Shown piece by piece: positions 10,126 through 19,855 of a DNA stretch of 64,000 bases. Below the pieces are notes generated by a model, which searched no databases, was not told where the DNA came from, and saw only the letters and a list, made by a program, of their open reading frames with translations. The position numbers and the translations under genes were made by a program. The stretch lies in the NCBI GenBank assembly GCA_025558095.1, contig JAIVFI010000002.1, forward strand, positions 310,001 to 374,000, written 5' to 3'. Positions within the stretch are counted from its first letter, which is position 1. Every line of letters starts with the position of its first letter. The DNA is from Hyaloraphidium curvatum (taxonomy: Eukaryota; Monoblepharomycota; Hyaloraphidiomycetes; Hyaloraphidiales; Hyaloraphidiaceae).

Positions 10126-13047
10126 ATGTCCTCCTCGGACGCCAAAGCGCAGTCGTGCGACCACTGCTCGCGGCGGCGCCGGCGCTGCGACCGCGGCACG
10201 CCGTGCTCTCTGTGCCGGTCGCTGGGGCGGCCGTGCACGTATGCCCGGCAGATCCAGAAACGCGGGCCGAAGAAGGGCGCGAAGCGGGCGGCGGAGGCGG
10301 CGGAGACGGAGGCGGGCGACTCGCCGGGCGAGCCGCGGGAGGCGGGTGCGGTGGCGGATGCGGTGCCGCCGGCGCCGTGGCCGGGCGGGCCGGCGTTCCC
10401 GCCGCCGCCGGCGTCGTGGCCGTGGGCGCCCGCGCCGGCCGCCTACTCGTCGTACGCCGCGCACGCGGCCTTCGGGCTCGCCGGCCCGGGATTCGCCGCG
10501 GGCTACGCCGGCGTGCCGCAGGTGCCGCCGCCGCTGACCCGCTGGTCGCCGCACCCGCCGTGGTTCGCCGGCGCGCCGTCGCCTGCGCCGCTCTTCCCGC
10601 TCCGCATGCCGCCGCCGCAGCGCCCCGCGGACCCGCCGGCGAGCCCCGCAAGCGCCGGGTCGGACAACCCCGCGTGGTGGGGCGTCGTCATGGGCCCCGA
10701 CGCGGTCCGCGGCTCGCCTGGATCGGACCTGGCCCTTAAATCGCCCAAGTCCAACCTGACCCTGGCGTCGTCATCCGCCCTGGCCCTGCCGCCGGCCCGC
10801 TCGGCGTCGGCGGGCTCCGACCACTTGGACTTTGCCTCCTTCTCCACCGGATCCTTCGCCGCCGTCGGCGGCATGCCGGCCACAGTGCCTCCGCAGCCCA
10901 CTGGCCCGTTCCAGGTGACCGTACCGCTGCAGGCGTCTGCCCAGACCTCGACCCTGGCCGGCATCCCAACCATGGTGGGCAGCGGCGCTTCGAGCGCTGC
11001 CTCCATGGCCAAGCTGCTGTCGCTCTCGCAACTCAGCACTTCCCCCGTCTCGCCCCTGGCGCCCTCGCTACCTTCGCACCTCACCCTCATGGACGACCTC
11101 CCTCCCCTGCCCGACGCCGGCATCCTGCGCTACCTCGTCGAAGCCTACTTTTCCACCATCGGCGCCTCGCTCCCCATCTTCCACCGCCCGACGTTTTCCG
11201 CTGCTCTGGCACAGCAGCCCCTTTTCTTGGTCTGGATCATGGCCGCCATCGCCATCCCCTTCCTCCCGCACCACCTGTCGTCTTCGCCGCTGTCGCGCCG
11301 GCTGCTGGCCGCCATGCCGGCCGAGGCCCATTCGGCGCTCAGGCCGCCCGCGAGGAGGGCGCTGCAGACTAACCTGGTCGAGCGCTCGAGGAGGGTTCTT
11401 CTGCGGATCGCCGAGGCGACGCCCGTGGGCGGTGGCGCCGAGGTCGGCCCCGCGTTCAGGCTCGCCAAGATGGCGGGGCTCGTTTTGCTTGGCATGGCGT
11501 CGGCCTTCAGGTTCTACAAGGGCGCGGTGGAGTTCACTGATGCCGTTACCGTAAGTTGATGGAGCGCACAATCCGAGTTGCTACGGGCGCTGATTGCTCG
11601 ATTCCAGCGCCTGGCGATCGACGAGGCCCGGGCACTGGGCCTCAATCTCGCCCCGCCCAACGGCACCGCGCCCCGCCCCGAGGGTCACTGGATCGCCGAC
11701 GAGACCGCCCGCAGGCTTTGGTACACCATGTACCTCTCGGACCAGGTGGCCTCGCTGGGCCTGAACCGTCCCGCCGCCATCGGACCCGAGGAGTGCCTGG
11801 CCCCCGCGCCGCGGTCGGACGCGGCGTACGAGACCGAAAGCACCGCGGAACCGGGCGAGGTGCCCATGCCCGCGGAGCTGGTATTCGACACGCCCGATGG
11901 GCCGCCCGTCCGCGCGGACGGCCTGCTGGAGTCGGAGTGGGCGCTCTCGCTGGCCACGACGTCGGCCGTGGCGAGTGTGGTGGACTGGCAGCGCCGGATG
12001 CGGGCTAGGAACCTCGAGTTCTTCCTGCCGCGGCTCGGCAGCAGCGATCCGGCGTGGAAAGATGCCTTTGCCCGGTTCCGAGGGCTGGCTGCGATGCTGG
12101 AGCGGCTTTACTGGAAGCTTCCCGCGTGGCTGCGCGAGCTGGACGCCGACCCCGCCGGCTTCCTCGCCGATCCGCCCGCGGAGGTCGCATCGGCGGATCC
12201 GGCTGCGGTCGCACGCGCGGTCTACTCTTTGACCATGCTCCATGCTGCGCAGTGCTGCTTGCACTCGCCCCCGGCCCCAGCGAGCGAGCACCGTGAGACC
12301 CAGGCTTGGATGGCGCACGGCCGCCCCGATCCCGCCTTTTTCGAGACCGGCGACGTGCCCGAGCTGGCCATGGTCCCGGCGACGGCCTCTGCTCGGCGGG
12401 CGGGCCGCGCAGCGTTCGCCGGCTTCCCCGTTGAGGACGATCCCGCCGACCCTTCCGGCTTCCTCACCTCCCCGGCCGCCCTGTGCTTCTTCCACCAACG
12501 CCGCCGCGCCGCCCTGGCCCGCGGCGCGCTGCTCCCCCTGGACCCGGACGTCATCATCCGCAACGGCCTGCAGGCCATCATGGGCCTGCAGCTCTTCATG
12601 CTCCGCCTTCTCCTCCGCGGCATGTACATCGAGCGCGCCATCGGCATCCTCGCCGACGCCTTCATTCGGGAGCGCCCCGGCGGCGCGCTTGGCGACGCCG
12701 AGGCCGCGGAGCTCGTCCGCCGCGCGCGGGAGGAGGGCGAGCGCGAGGCCTGGGCGGACCTCGAGGCGCACGTGGCCGAGTCGGAGCCGGGGGCGATGCA
12801 GCACCGCGCGGGGGCGGCGGGGCTGCAAATGGCGAGGATGATCATGGAGACCGCCAGGAGGCATCCGCCGGGGGAGGGGTCCTTCGCGGGGCTGAGGTAC
12901 TCGACGTTCGGGGCGCTGGGGGGTGAGCTGAGGGAGCTGGTGATGCGGGCGCTGCTCAACGGGCCGGACAGGGCGGAGCCCGGGGTCGAGGGCCAGGAGG
13001 CGGTGGACGAGGCGGCCGGGGCGTTGGTGGCACAGGCGGTGCTGTAG
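10126..13047 (+). CDS. Zn2Cys6 transcription factor with fungal-type middle domain
   Basis: The ATG at 10126 is followed directly by the binuclear zinc cluster: CDHCSRRRRRCDRGTPC, then SLCRSLGRPC, giving the six cysteines in the expected spacing, and a basic linker (RGPKKGAKRAAE). A long Pro/Ala/Ser-rich region comes next, then the fungal-specific regulatory domain beginning LRYLVEAYFSTIGASLPIFH. One intron (11551-11607, GTAAGT...CCAG, 57 nt) interrupts this domain; the second exon starts RLAIDEARALGLNL and carries ARRLWYTMYLSDQVASLGLN, the usual helical core. The total is about 950 residues. Such proteins are nuclear regulators that bind CGG-type half sites as dimers. The target genes are unknown. 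The glycan block starts immediately downstream, which makes it a candidate local regulator, by position only. Confidence 0.9.
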
Positions 13048-13199
13048 CCTTGCAGAGGAGTGCTACTTGGTTCAAGGAATAGACCTGCGCTTCCTGCCAC
13101 TCGTTCCGAGGTGCTCCAGGGCCCTTTAGCTTGTAATCGCATGGTCTGGTATTTAGCTTGTCCGAACAGCGCTTCACACGGGCACCAATTCGTGAAACC

Positions 13200-13702
13200 G
13201 TGGAGCCTGGAGCGACGCACGGAATCGAAGGCCTGCCCATGTACTGGGGTGGGGGACGGGCTGCGTGGCGCGGGGCTGCCGCTCGCGGGGCCGGCCGTTG
13301 GCGTTTCACAATTTCTGCAAGGAGCCGCAGGCCGACGAGCGAGTGGCGGCGCTCCGCTGGCCCTATTGTTCAATGCCGTCCGGCGGGATCAGCAGCTCAT
13401 CCAGCACGTAATCCCACGGGAATGCCTGCAGCAGCTCCCACTGATCCGGCATGCCCGCCACGGGCGGCCCCCGGCCCCCCATCCGCACCGCCTCCCCCAG
13501 GTCCCGTGCCGCAGCCTCGCCCTCCCTCCCCGTGCTCGCGTAGTAGTCCGCGTACTTGTCCCCTTCGACCACGACCTCCTTGTACTTCACAAACCGAACC
13601 GGGATCCCCAGTATTCGGCGATCACGATCCCGTGCAGCGATGCCGACGCCACTGCCCCGCACCCAGCAATGTCCAGCACAACGTCCCGCCACGGCCTTCG
13701 CG
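13200..13702 (+). repeat. direct duplication, copy 1
   Basis: About 503 bp nearly identical to 17889-18401 in the same orientation. It covers the 3' third of the pyruvyl-transferase-like gene plus about 160 bp of its 3' flank. The left boundary is near CCTGGAGCGACGCACGG and the right one near CGGCCTTCGCG. Confidence 0.85.
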
Positions 13703-14366
13703 GGTCAACGAACCGCACCGACGCGTTATTGGCCCGCTCCTGCAACAGCTGCACTTCACCCAGCATCAGGTCCGCGGTCCACCCTCCATGCGGCACCGCG
13801 CACCACCCCTCTCTCCTGTTCCCCCGCAAGCCCGGATCCAGCAGCGGCAGCAGCACCGCTGGATCCCCGTATACCGCCGGCTCTGTCCTGTTGCACGTCT
13901 CCCTGAGCCATTTCCTCGTCAGCGGACCCCGCACAGCAAACACCTTTGCCCCCGCCGGGGGGCACTGCGATGGCCTCGGGTCGACAAACGCCCCCGCGCC
14001 CCACACCGCATCCCCGCTTTTCACGCGGGAAAAAACCGTCCCGACCGCCCACAGGCACTTTTCCCGGTGCGCCGGGTGCGAAACGTCCGTGGCGGCGGCG
14101 TCGACCACGCGCACCCCGGGCGCCAGCCGCGCGAGCAGCAGCGAGACGACGGCCGGGCCCAGTTCGTCGCCGAAATTCCTCCCTTGCCACGGCGGGCTGG
14201 ACGGCGGGAGCCAGCGGCACACGCGCAGGTTGCCCCGCGCCGCCCCGGCGCGTCTTAGGGAGGGCGGGAGGGCGAATGAGGGGCCCCGGGCGGGCAACCG
14301 GGCGGAGAGAAAGAGGAATAACGCGGGTAGGAGGAGGAAGAGCGCCCGGGGGGCGATTCGGGGCAT
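13363..14366 (-). CDS. polysaccharide pyruvyl-transferase-like protein, one frame break
   Basis: Starts at the ATG at 14366 with a signal-anchor (ALFLLLPALFLFLSA). Family signatures follow in order: GRNFGDELGPAVVSLLL, DAVWGAGAFVDPR, VFAVRGPLTRKWL, AVYGDPAVLLPLLDPG and GCGAVASASLHGIVIAE. These fit the PS_pyruv_trans (CsaB/WcaK-type) fold, which adds pyruvate ketals to sugars or, in some members, acts as a glycosyltransferase. Near 13604-13614, beside a run of four Gs, the frame changes by one base; the expected continuation (GIPVRFVKYKEV, then GDKYADYYASTGREGE) lies in another frame and ends at 13363. The second, partial copy at 18.1-18.4 kb is also out of frame at this spot, though by a different number of bases, so an inherited defect or repeated sequence error is possible. 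Confidence 0.7.
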
Positions 14367-14498
14367 GGTTGAGCGGGCGGGATTCCCGCATGTCGCCGAC
14401 TGCCCAAAGGAAACAACGCGCCCCAAAGCGAACAGTGCCGCGTTGCTCGAGGTCAACGCAAATACCTCCTGAGCTGCGTACTGGCGATAGACTCGCCC

Positions 14499-15590
14499 TC
14501 ACCGCTCCGTTGTGTCGTTCCCGCCGTCCAGGGCAGCTAGCAATAATGAGCGGACCGCCCTGCTGATCCGCTCCACCGCCCTGCTCCGCACCTTTCCCCT
14601 TTCCGTCTCACTCATCGCGTCGATTGCATCCAGCAGGGCGCTTGCCGGCTCGAATTTGCGCGCGAACAGCGCCCCCGACGCCAACGCCCGATCCAGCTGC
14701 TCCCTCGTCCGAAGCCACTTGACGTGCGACTCGCCCTCGACCGGCTGGTCGTACCTCAAGCAATCCCCCGCCACGCTCCCCGCCATCTCCCTTCCCTCTT
14801 CCGTCCAGGAAAAGAACATCTGCCACACGCTTTCCTCCGCCGCCTCGACGCTCCCGAGCGCCGCCAGCACCCTCCTCATGCCGGCGCTCCGCAGCGCCGC
14901 CTCGCACGCCACGCGCGAGAGCACCACCCATGTCGGCCCGTGCGGCAGAGGCCTATCCGGCTGCACCCAGGACCACGTGGCTCCTTGTTTCGCCAATGTC
15001 CGGTCGTGGCCCCATAGCGCCGGGTCCAGCGCCGGGCGGCGCCACCGCTCCGTCCCTCTGCCCCAGTGCGCTACGAAGCTCAAATGCTGACCAGCCTGCC
15101 GATTCGCGGCTTCCAGCACGTCCTGCAGCTCCCCAGGTGGCAGGAGGGGGTAGTCCGACCCCGACAAGTTGATGAATGACGCCCACCGCCCTCCCGGCAG
15201 GGCAAGCAGCTCCTCCACCGCGTCCAGGGTGTTTAGCGCGAGCGTGATGCCCGCGTAGGTGAGCTTCCGCGGCCGCATCACCCGCACGTTGTCCCTGTAC
15301 GGCGGCCGCGCGACCAGGTCCCGCAGCCGCTCCGCCTCGGGCGAGTCCGCCCACCGCGCGTCCACGTGCACCGCGAACGCGTTGTCGGGGTGCCATAGCG
15401 CTTTCAGCAGCCTTCCTGCGCCGGGAAGCGTGGCGTTGGTGAGCTGCAGCAGGAAGGCGAGCCCGCGAATGCGCGCCGGCGGTGGTCTGGCGGGCGGCGC
15501 AGCGGGGGACAGCAACAAGAGCGGCGCGGCGGAGAGGACGGCGAGGGAGCACAGCAGGACGAGAGGCTTGAGGGCGCCGCGGAGGCGCAT
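14499..15590 (-). CDS. GT14-family glycosyltransferase (core-2/I-branching type)
   Basis: The start is set at the ATG at 15590, which puts a signal anchor at the N terminus (LKPLVLLCSLAVLSAAPLLLL); an in-frame ATG further upstream gives a non-hydrophobic leader. The product of about 363 residues is a type-II Golgi protein. GT14 signatures are seen: a short N-terminal strand ending in LLQLTNATLPGAGRLL, FAVHVDARW, WASFINLSGSDYPLLPPGEL (the SGSDYPL block is diagnostic) and AEESVWQMFF. Family members transfer GlcNAc, xylose or glucuronic acid in beta linkage to glycans. The acceptor here is unknown. The gene follows the pyruvyl-transferase-like gene on the same strand and diverges from the GT92 gene at 15729 with 138 bp between starts. 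Confidence 0.85.
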   Translation of the reverse strand: MRLRGALKPLVLLCSLAVLSAAPLLLLSPAAPPARPPPARIRGLAFLLQLTNATLPGAGRLLKALWHPDNAFAVHVDARWADSPEAERLRDLVARPPYRDNVRVMRPRKLTYAGITLALNTLDAVEELLALPGGRWASFINLSGSDYPLLPPGELQDVLEAANRQAGQHLSFVAHWGRGTERWRRPALDPALWGHDRTLAKQGATWSWVQPDRPLPHGPTWVVLSRVACEAALRSAGMRRVLAALGSVEAAEESVWQMFFSWTEEGREMAGSVAGDCLRYDQPVEGESHVKWLRTREQLDRALASGALFARKFEPASALLDAIDAMSETERGKVRSRAVERISRAVRSLLLAALDGGNDTTER

Positions 15591-15728
15591 CGGTTCCGCG
15601 GGTTGCGTACTGGCTGATCCTGTGCCCCGGCCCTGGCCTCGGCCCGAAGCCGCGTTTGGCCTTGGTTTTTGTTGGTTTGGCCGCGTCCCCCCAACCAAGG
15701 GTACGACGCGTTCCATGGATTGCGACCA

Positions 15729-17438
15729 ATGGCGCGAGCCCGGGCGCTGCCCGTGCTTCTTGCAGCAGCGTCAGCGGCAGCGGCAGCATTGCTTGCGGCG
15801 GCGGCCGCGTGGCTGCACGATTCCGAGCGCGGCGTCCGCGCTCCCGGCCCCGCGGCCGCTGCGCACCCCACCGCGGCCACCGCTGCCTGGGCGCACGGGC
15901 CGCTCCCGGACGACCTCTCCGCCGCCGACGTGGCCTCCGCACTCCCCCCGACTGCGGTGGACCTGGCCTTCTGCGCGATCGTGCGCAACGAGGACGACGC
16001 GCTGGAAGAGTGGCTCTCGTACCACCTGGCCCACGGCGCGGGCCTCTTCCACCTGTACCACCTCGACGACCACGACGCCAGAAACCGGTGGCGCGACGTC
16101 CTCTGGCCCTTCGTCGCCCGTGGGGTCGTCAGGATGCACGCCCAGCGGGTGCGATACGCGGGCCAGTTGGCTAACCGGCAGTCGGCGTCGCTGAAGGCGT
16201 GCCTCAGAGAGCTCGCCGGTCGCGCGCGCTGGATCGCCTTTTTGGACGTGGACGAGTTCCTGGTGCCCCCGCCCGGCCGCACCGTCCTCGAAGAACTCGC
16301 TCGGTTCGACGACAAACCAGGCCTCTTTCTCCCCTGGCGCATTCTCGGCCCAGGCCCGAACTCGTCCGAGCCCGACGTCGAACACCTACCTCTGCACCGC
16401 GTGCTTAACGCCGCAGACGACTCGGGCACGAACATGCTCAACCTCCTGGGCAAGGGCAAGCTCCTCCTCCGCGCAGCGCACCCGGGCGCCGCGAGGGCCT
16501 GCGAGCACTTCATGAACTTGAAACCGGGCCACTCTGCTTCCCTGACGATAAACTATGTGCACAACTGCCTTGCGTGGTCAGGCATGCTCCCGGTCGACCC
16601 GCAAGGCCGCGAGGCCGGCGATCCCCTCATGGCCCCCATCCCGATCCGCAAAACTGGACTCAAATTGTTCCACTACTTTGCCCGCTCCTGCGCCGACTTC
16701 GAAGCCAGGCGCCCAACCCGCTTAAGCTACTACCGCACCCTGCACGGCACGGACCCCGAACCCGGCGGTTGGTTCCGTGGGCGCACGGGGGACCGATTGG
16801 GCAACACGACCGCCGAACGATGCGCGGCACTGCGGCGGCATTTCTCCGAGGAGGAGCGTGGTGCTCTCGCGCACCTGGGTCTGCTGGCACAGGAACGGGC
16901 GCGGGTGAGCTCGGCGCCGGTGCCTCCACTCCTGCCGCGGGCAGAGTGCGGTCGGTGCGATCCCAAGGCTACGTGCGTGGACCTGCTGGGGACGGCCGAG
17001 TGCGTTTGCGAAGCGCGCTACGAGGGCAACGGGCGGTTCTGCGGGGATATGGTGTGGGCGGGCAACGTGCTGCCCAAGATAGGGCACTGGGAAAAGGAAT
17101 CGGCAAGGGGCCCCGAGGGGACGCTTCACGTGCCATCGGGGGAAGGCTGGAACGGGACGGTGGTTCTAGATTTCGGGGAGGCGCGTTTGGCGAGGGCGGT
17201 AAGGCTGTACTTGCAGGACGGGGCATGCGGGGTGACGGATGTTGCGGTCAGAGGGCTCAGTTTGCGGGAGTGGGAAGAGCTGGCCGTGCCCGGTGCTGAC
17301 AGGGGGAAGGTGTGCGTGCCCAATGGGGAGATCGAGGTCGAAGTGCGGCTGCTGGCGCCAGCCGCGGTTGCGCGGGTGCGGGTCGGCGTGCGGCAAGGCA
17401 GCGTGCTGGCTGCGGCGGGGCTCCTGGTCGAGGCGTGA
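15729..17438 (+). CDS. GT92 glycosyltransferase with EGF-like and C-terminal beta domain
   Basis: The start is the ATG at 15729, giving a signal anchor (ALPVLLAAASAAAAALLAAA). The catalytic region is GT92 (DUF23-type): LAFCAIVRNEDDALEEWLSY, HLYHLDDHDARN, WIAFLDVDEFLVPP with the DxD motif, then TNMLNLLGKGKLLLRA and a His-rich end (NYVHNC). Beyond it, an EGF-like module is visible (CGRCDPKATCVD, then CVCEARYEGNGRFCGD), followed by about 130 residues resembling a galactose-binding-type beta sandwich (GTVVLDFGEARLARAVRLYL). GT92 enzymes add galactose or related sugars to glycans in the Golgi. Attachment of an EGF module is unusual and may position the enzyme on a glycoprotein or glycan. The total is about 569 residues. 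Confidence 0.85.
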   Translation: MARARALPVLLAAASAAAAALLAAAAAWLHDSERGVRAPGPAAAAHPTAATAAWAHGPLPDDLSAADVASALPPTAVDLAFCAIVRNEDDALEEWLSYHLAHGAGLFHLYHLDDHDARNRWRDVLWPFVARGVVRMHAQRVRYAGQLANRQSASLKACLRELAGRARWIAFLDVDEFLVPPPGRTVLEELARFDDKPGLFLPWRILGPGPNSSEPDVEHLPLHRVLNAADDSGTNMLNLLGKGKLLLRAAHPGAARACEHFMNLKPGHSASLTINYVHNCLAWSGMLPVDPQGREAGDPLMAPIPIRKTGLKLFHYFARSCADFEARRPTRLSYYRTLHGTDPEPGGWFRGRTGDRLGNTTAERCAALRRHFSEEERGALAHLGLLAQERARVSSAPVPPLLPRAECGRCDPKATCVDLLGTAECVCEARYEGNGRFCGDMVWAGNVLPKIGHWEKESARGPEGTLHVPSGEGWNGTVVLDFGEARLARAVRLYLQDGACGVTDVAVRGLSLREWEELAVPGADRGKVCVPNGEIEVEVRLLAPAAVARVRVGVRQGSVLAAAGLLVEA

Positions 17439-17888
17439 TTGTACGGAGTCAGCGTAGCGACGGACGCCTCCTTGGCATAATGACGTCCGCTGCCAAAGAA
17501 GGCGGATCGACGAAATGGATGGATCATGATCTGATTGATGCGCCGATACTGGCCCACATAGCGCCCCTTGACATCAGTCGCTTACCGGCCCTCCATGGCC
17601 TCCACCTGACCTTCCGCTACCAGCTCTTCCCCCACAATAAATCCCTCCCTTCCATGCCACTTCCGCAGGCCCCCCACCACCGTCTCCATAACCCTTTTGA
17701 CCTCGCCCTCCGAGAATACACACAAGGAGCAAACAACGAGCATAATTGCGCAAAAGATTGACGGCCAAATCGGCGATCTCGACAACACTGGGAATGGGAT
17801 GCTGACGCGGATGCAGAGGGGTGATCTGTTGACGGCTCATGATGACCATCGTACCCACGAAAAAGATCCTATTTCGAAAGGCAGATCC
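17439..17888. other. intergenic, no gene seen
   Basis: About 450 bp between the GT92 stop and the duplicated segment. Open frames are short and there is no recognisable motif, RNA gene or repeat. Confidence 0.5.
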
Positions 17889-18401
17889 GTGGCGCCTGGA
17901 GCGACGCACGGAATCGAAGGCCTGCCCATGTACTGGGGTGGGGGACGGGCTGCGTGTCGCAGAGTCTGCCGCTCGCGGGGCCGCGCCTTTGGCGTTCGGG
18001 TCGTACAATTTCTGCAAGGAGCCGCAGGCCGACGAGCGAGTGGCGGCGCTCCGCTGGCCCTATTGTTGAATGCCCTCCGGCGGGATCAGCAGCTCATCCA
18101 GCACATAATCGCACGGGAATGGCCGCAGCAGCTCCCACTGATCCGGCATGGCCGCCACGGGCGGCTCCCGGCCCCCCATCTGCACCGCCTCCCCAAGATC
18201 CCGTGCCGCTGCCTCGCCCTCCCTCCCCGTGCTCGCGTAGTAGTCCGCGTACTTGTCCCCTTCGACCGCAACCTCCTTGTACTTCACAAACCGAACCGGG
18301 ATCCCCAGTGGATTCGGCGATCACGATCCCGTGCAGCGATGCCGACGCCACTGCCCCGCACCCTGCAATGTCCAGCACAACGTCCCGCCACGGCCTTCGC
18401 G
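17889..18401 (+). repeat. direct duplication, copy 2
   Basis: About 513 bp matching 13200-13702 in the same orientation, with scattered substitutions and small indels. Outside these limits the two loci are unrelated, so a segment of the pyruvyl-transferase gene was copied without its promoter. Confidence 0.85.
18060..18401 (-). pseudogene. 3' fragment of pyruvyl-transferase-like gene
   Basis: Carries only the last third of the gene at 13363-14366: the ASASLHGIVIAE segment, a frame break, then KYKEVAVEGDKYADYYAST and the same C terminus (LDELLIPPEGIQQ). No start or N-terminal domain is present, and the sequence beyond 18401 is unrelated. It is a non-functional duplicate unless it is used as part of another transcript. 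Confidence 0.75.
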
Positions 18402-18637
18402 AAGGGAATGTGGCGTTCATCAGCCCCGCGGAGGGACAATCGGCAGACCGGGCGGAGCGGGGGCCAAAGGAGAGGAAACGGAGCCGCAGGGGCGGTCATT
18501 TGGAGGAGATTTGGAGGCACGGTCGCTAGCGAAGATCATGCATTTCCCCTGATATGACGGATCTAAAAAGACGGGGGAGCGCCATGCACTTCGAGTATCG
18601 ACCGTCTAGTGATATCCGTATCTGTACAAAAAGGATA

Positions 18638-19807
18638 TCATCCCGCGCCGGCCGGTGGCACGTAGCCTCGCTTCCGGCCGCGAATACATAAAATAGATAG
18701 GCGTTGACGCATGTTGCACATGAAGGTAGCACGGAGTCCGTCCAGGTCTTCGTCATCGGGGTACTTGGTGTATGCGATCTTCTTCATGAGGCGTTCGGCA
18801 TCATCGTGGAATGCACAGTACGATTCCATGGCGAACGGTACGAGGCGGCGTGGTCCATTCAAAGGCAATACCCACCGGGCCTTGTAGAAGTCTACCTTAG
18901 CCTTGACGGCTTGATCGGCGGCAAAGAGACGCTCCGAGCGGCATCGGGGTTCGGCGGTTCCGTTGGGATGCGTGACAGTGACGTCGACCACGATAGTTTC
19001 GTTCGTGAGCTCGTTGCGGACCAGGAGATCGCCACCGTTTTGCTCCGGGTCCTGCGAAGCTCCAGCGCGCCCGGACGCATGCGGTGTTGCAGGCGGGGCG
19101 TTCGGGACGCGCTGGATCCCTGCCGCGGCGAGGTTTGGCTCCGAGTCCACGATGAGCGGGCCGCGTGGTTGGCTTTCGATGATCGTCTTGAGACCGTCGC
19201 GCAGCAGGTTGTGGCGGCGGGGGGCTCCTTCTCGACTGCAGCGGCCACTGCTGCACGACTGGGCATGGGCGACGGCATGCTGCCCGACCTCGAGGTTGCA
19301 TGCGCTGCACGTGCCGTCTGGTGCGGTTCCTGGGGGCGGTAGGCCAAGGAGGTGGGCCGAGCCGACGCGATACTGTGTGTCGTGGCAATGCAGGGTTCGG
19401 ATGCCGGGCGAGGCGCCGAGGAAGGCCGTGGCGTGGTTGGATCGGGCCGACTGGAGCGCCGTTTGGTACTGCAGGTCGCCGGCCGCACCTGCCGCGGCAA
19501 CGAGGGCGTCGGATTCGCGCTGTTGGAGGATGTTGCACAGCTCGTGTTGGAGCTTCCGGGGTGGGAAGTCGCGGGCCGCCGCGTCCGAGGCTTTCCCTCC
19601 TGAGCTGAAGTGCTTCTCCATACGCTGGGCAAGGGCGCAAAAAGAGCGGTCGGCGGGGATCTTGTCCATGATCGAGCCCAGGCCGAGGGCGGGCTGCTTC
19701 AGGTAGAGGATGGTCTCCAGCAGTTCCGGGCAACACTCATCCAGGTCAAGATCCACATCGACGTCGTGGAGGGGGACGACGCGGCATACAAGGTGTGCGC
19801 CATGCAC
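18638..19807 (-). mobile_element. 5'-truncated non-LTR retrotransposon (C-terminal ORF fragment)
   Basis: The minus-strand frame of 389 codons matches the region downstream of the reverse-transcriptase core in LINE-type elements. It has a zinc-knuckle-like CSACNLEVGQHAVAHAQSC, then RHNLLRDGLKTIIE and DLLVRNELTNETIVVDVTVT, the endonuclease-like tail commonly found after the knuckle. The RT catalytic motifs themselves are absent, so this is a 5'-truncated copy, the usual result of target-primed insertion. Its upstream end lies about 50 bp before the start codon of the GT61-like fusion gene, where similarity to the promoter of the left-edge paralogue begins. It cannot move by itself. Confidence 0.75.
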
Positions 19808-19855
19808 TTCGGCCCGAGAGGACTCTTGAGGGATCAGCTATGTCCATGAACTGCG

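Noticed and set aside
11581-12864. Minus-strand open frame of 427 codons
   Set aside because: It is antisense to the second exon of the Zn2Cys6 regulator and has no motif of its own.
13200-13260. Possible tRNA-like segment in the duplicated flank
   Set aside because: The strand opposite has a TTCGATTC-like loop, but no acceptor, D or anticodon stems could be paired.
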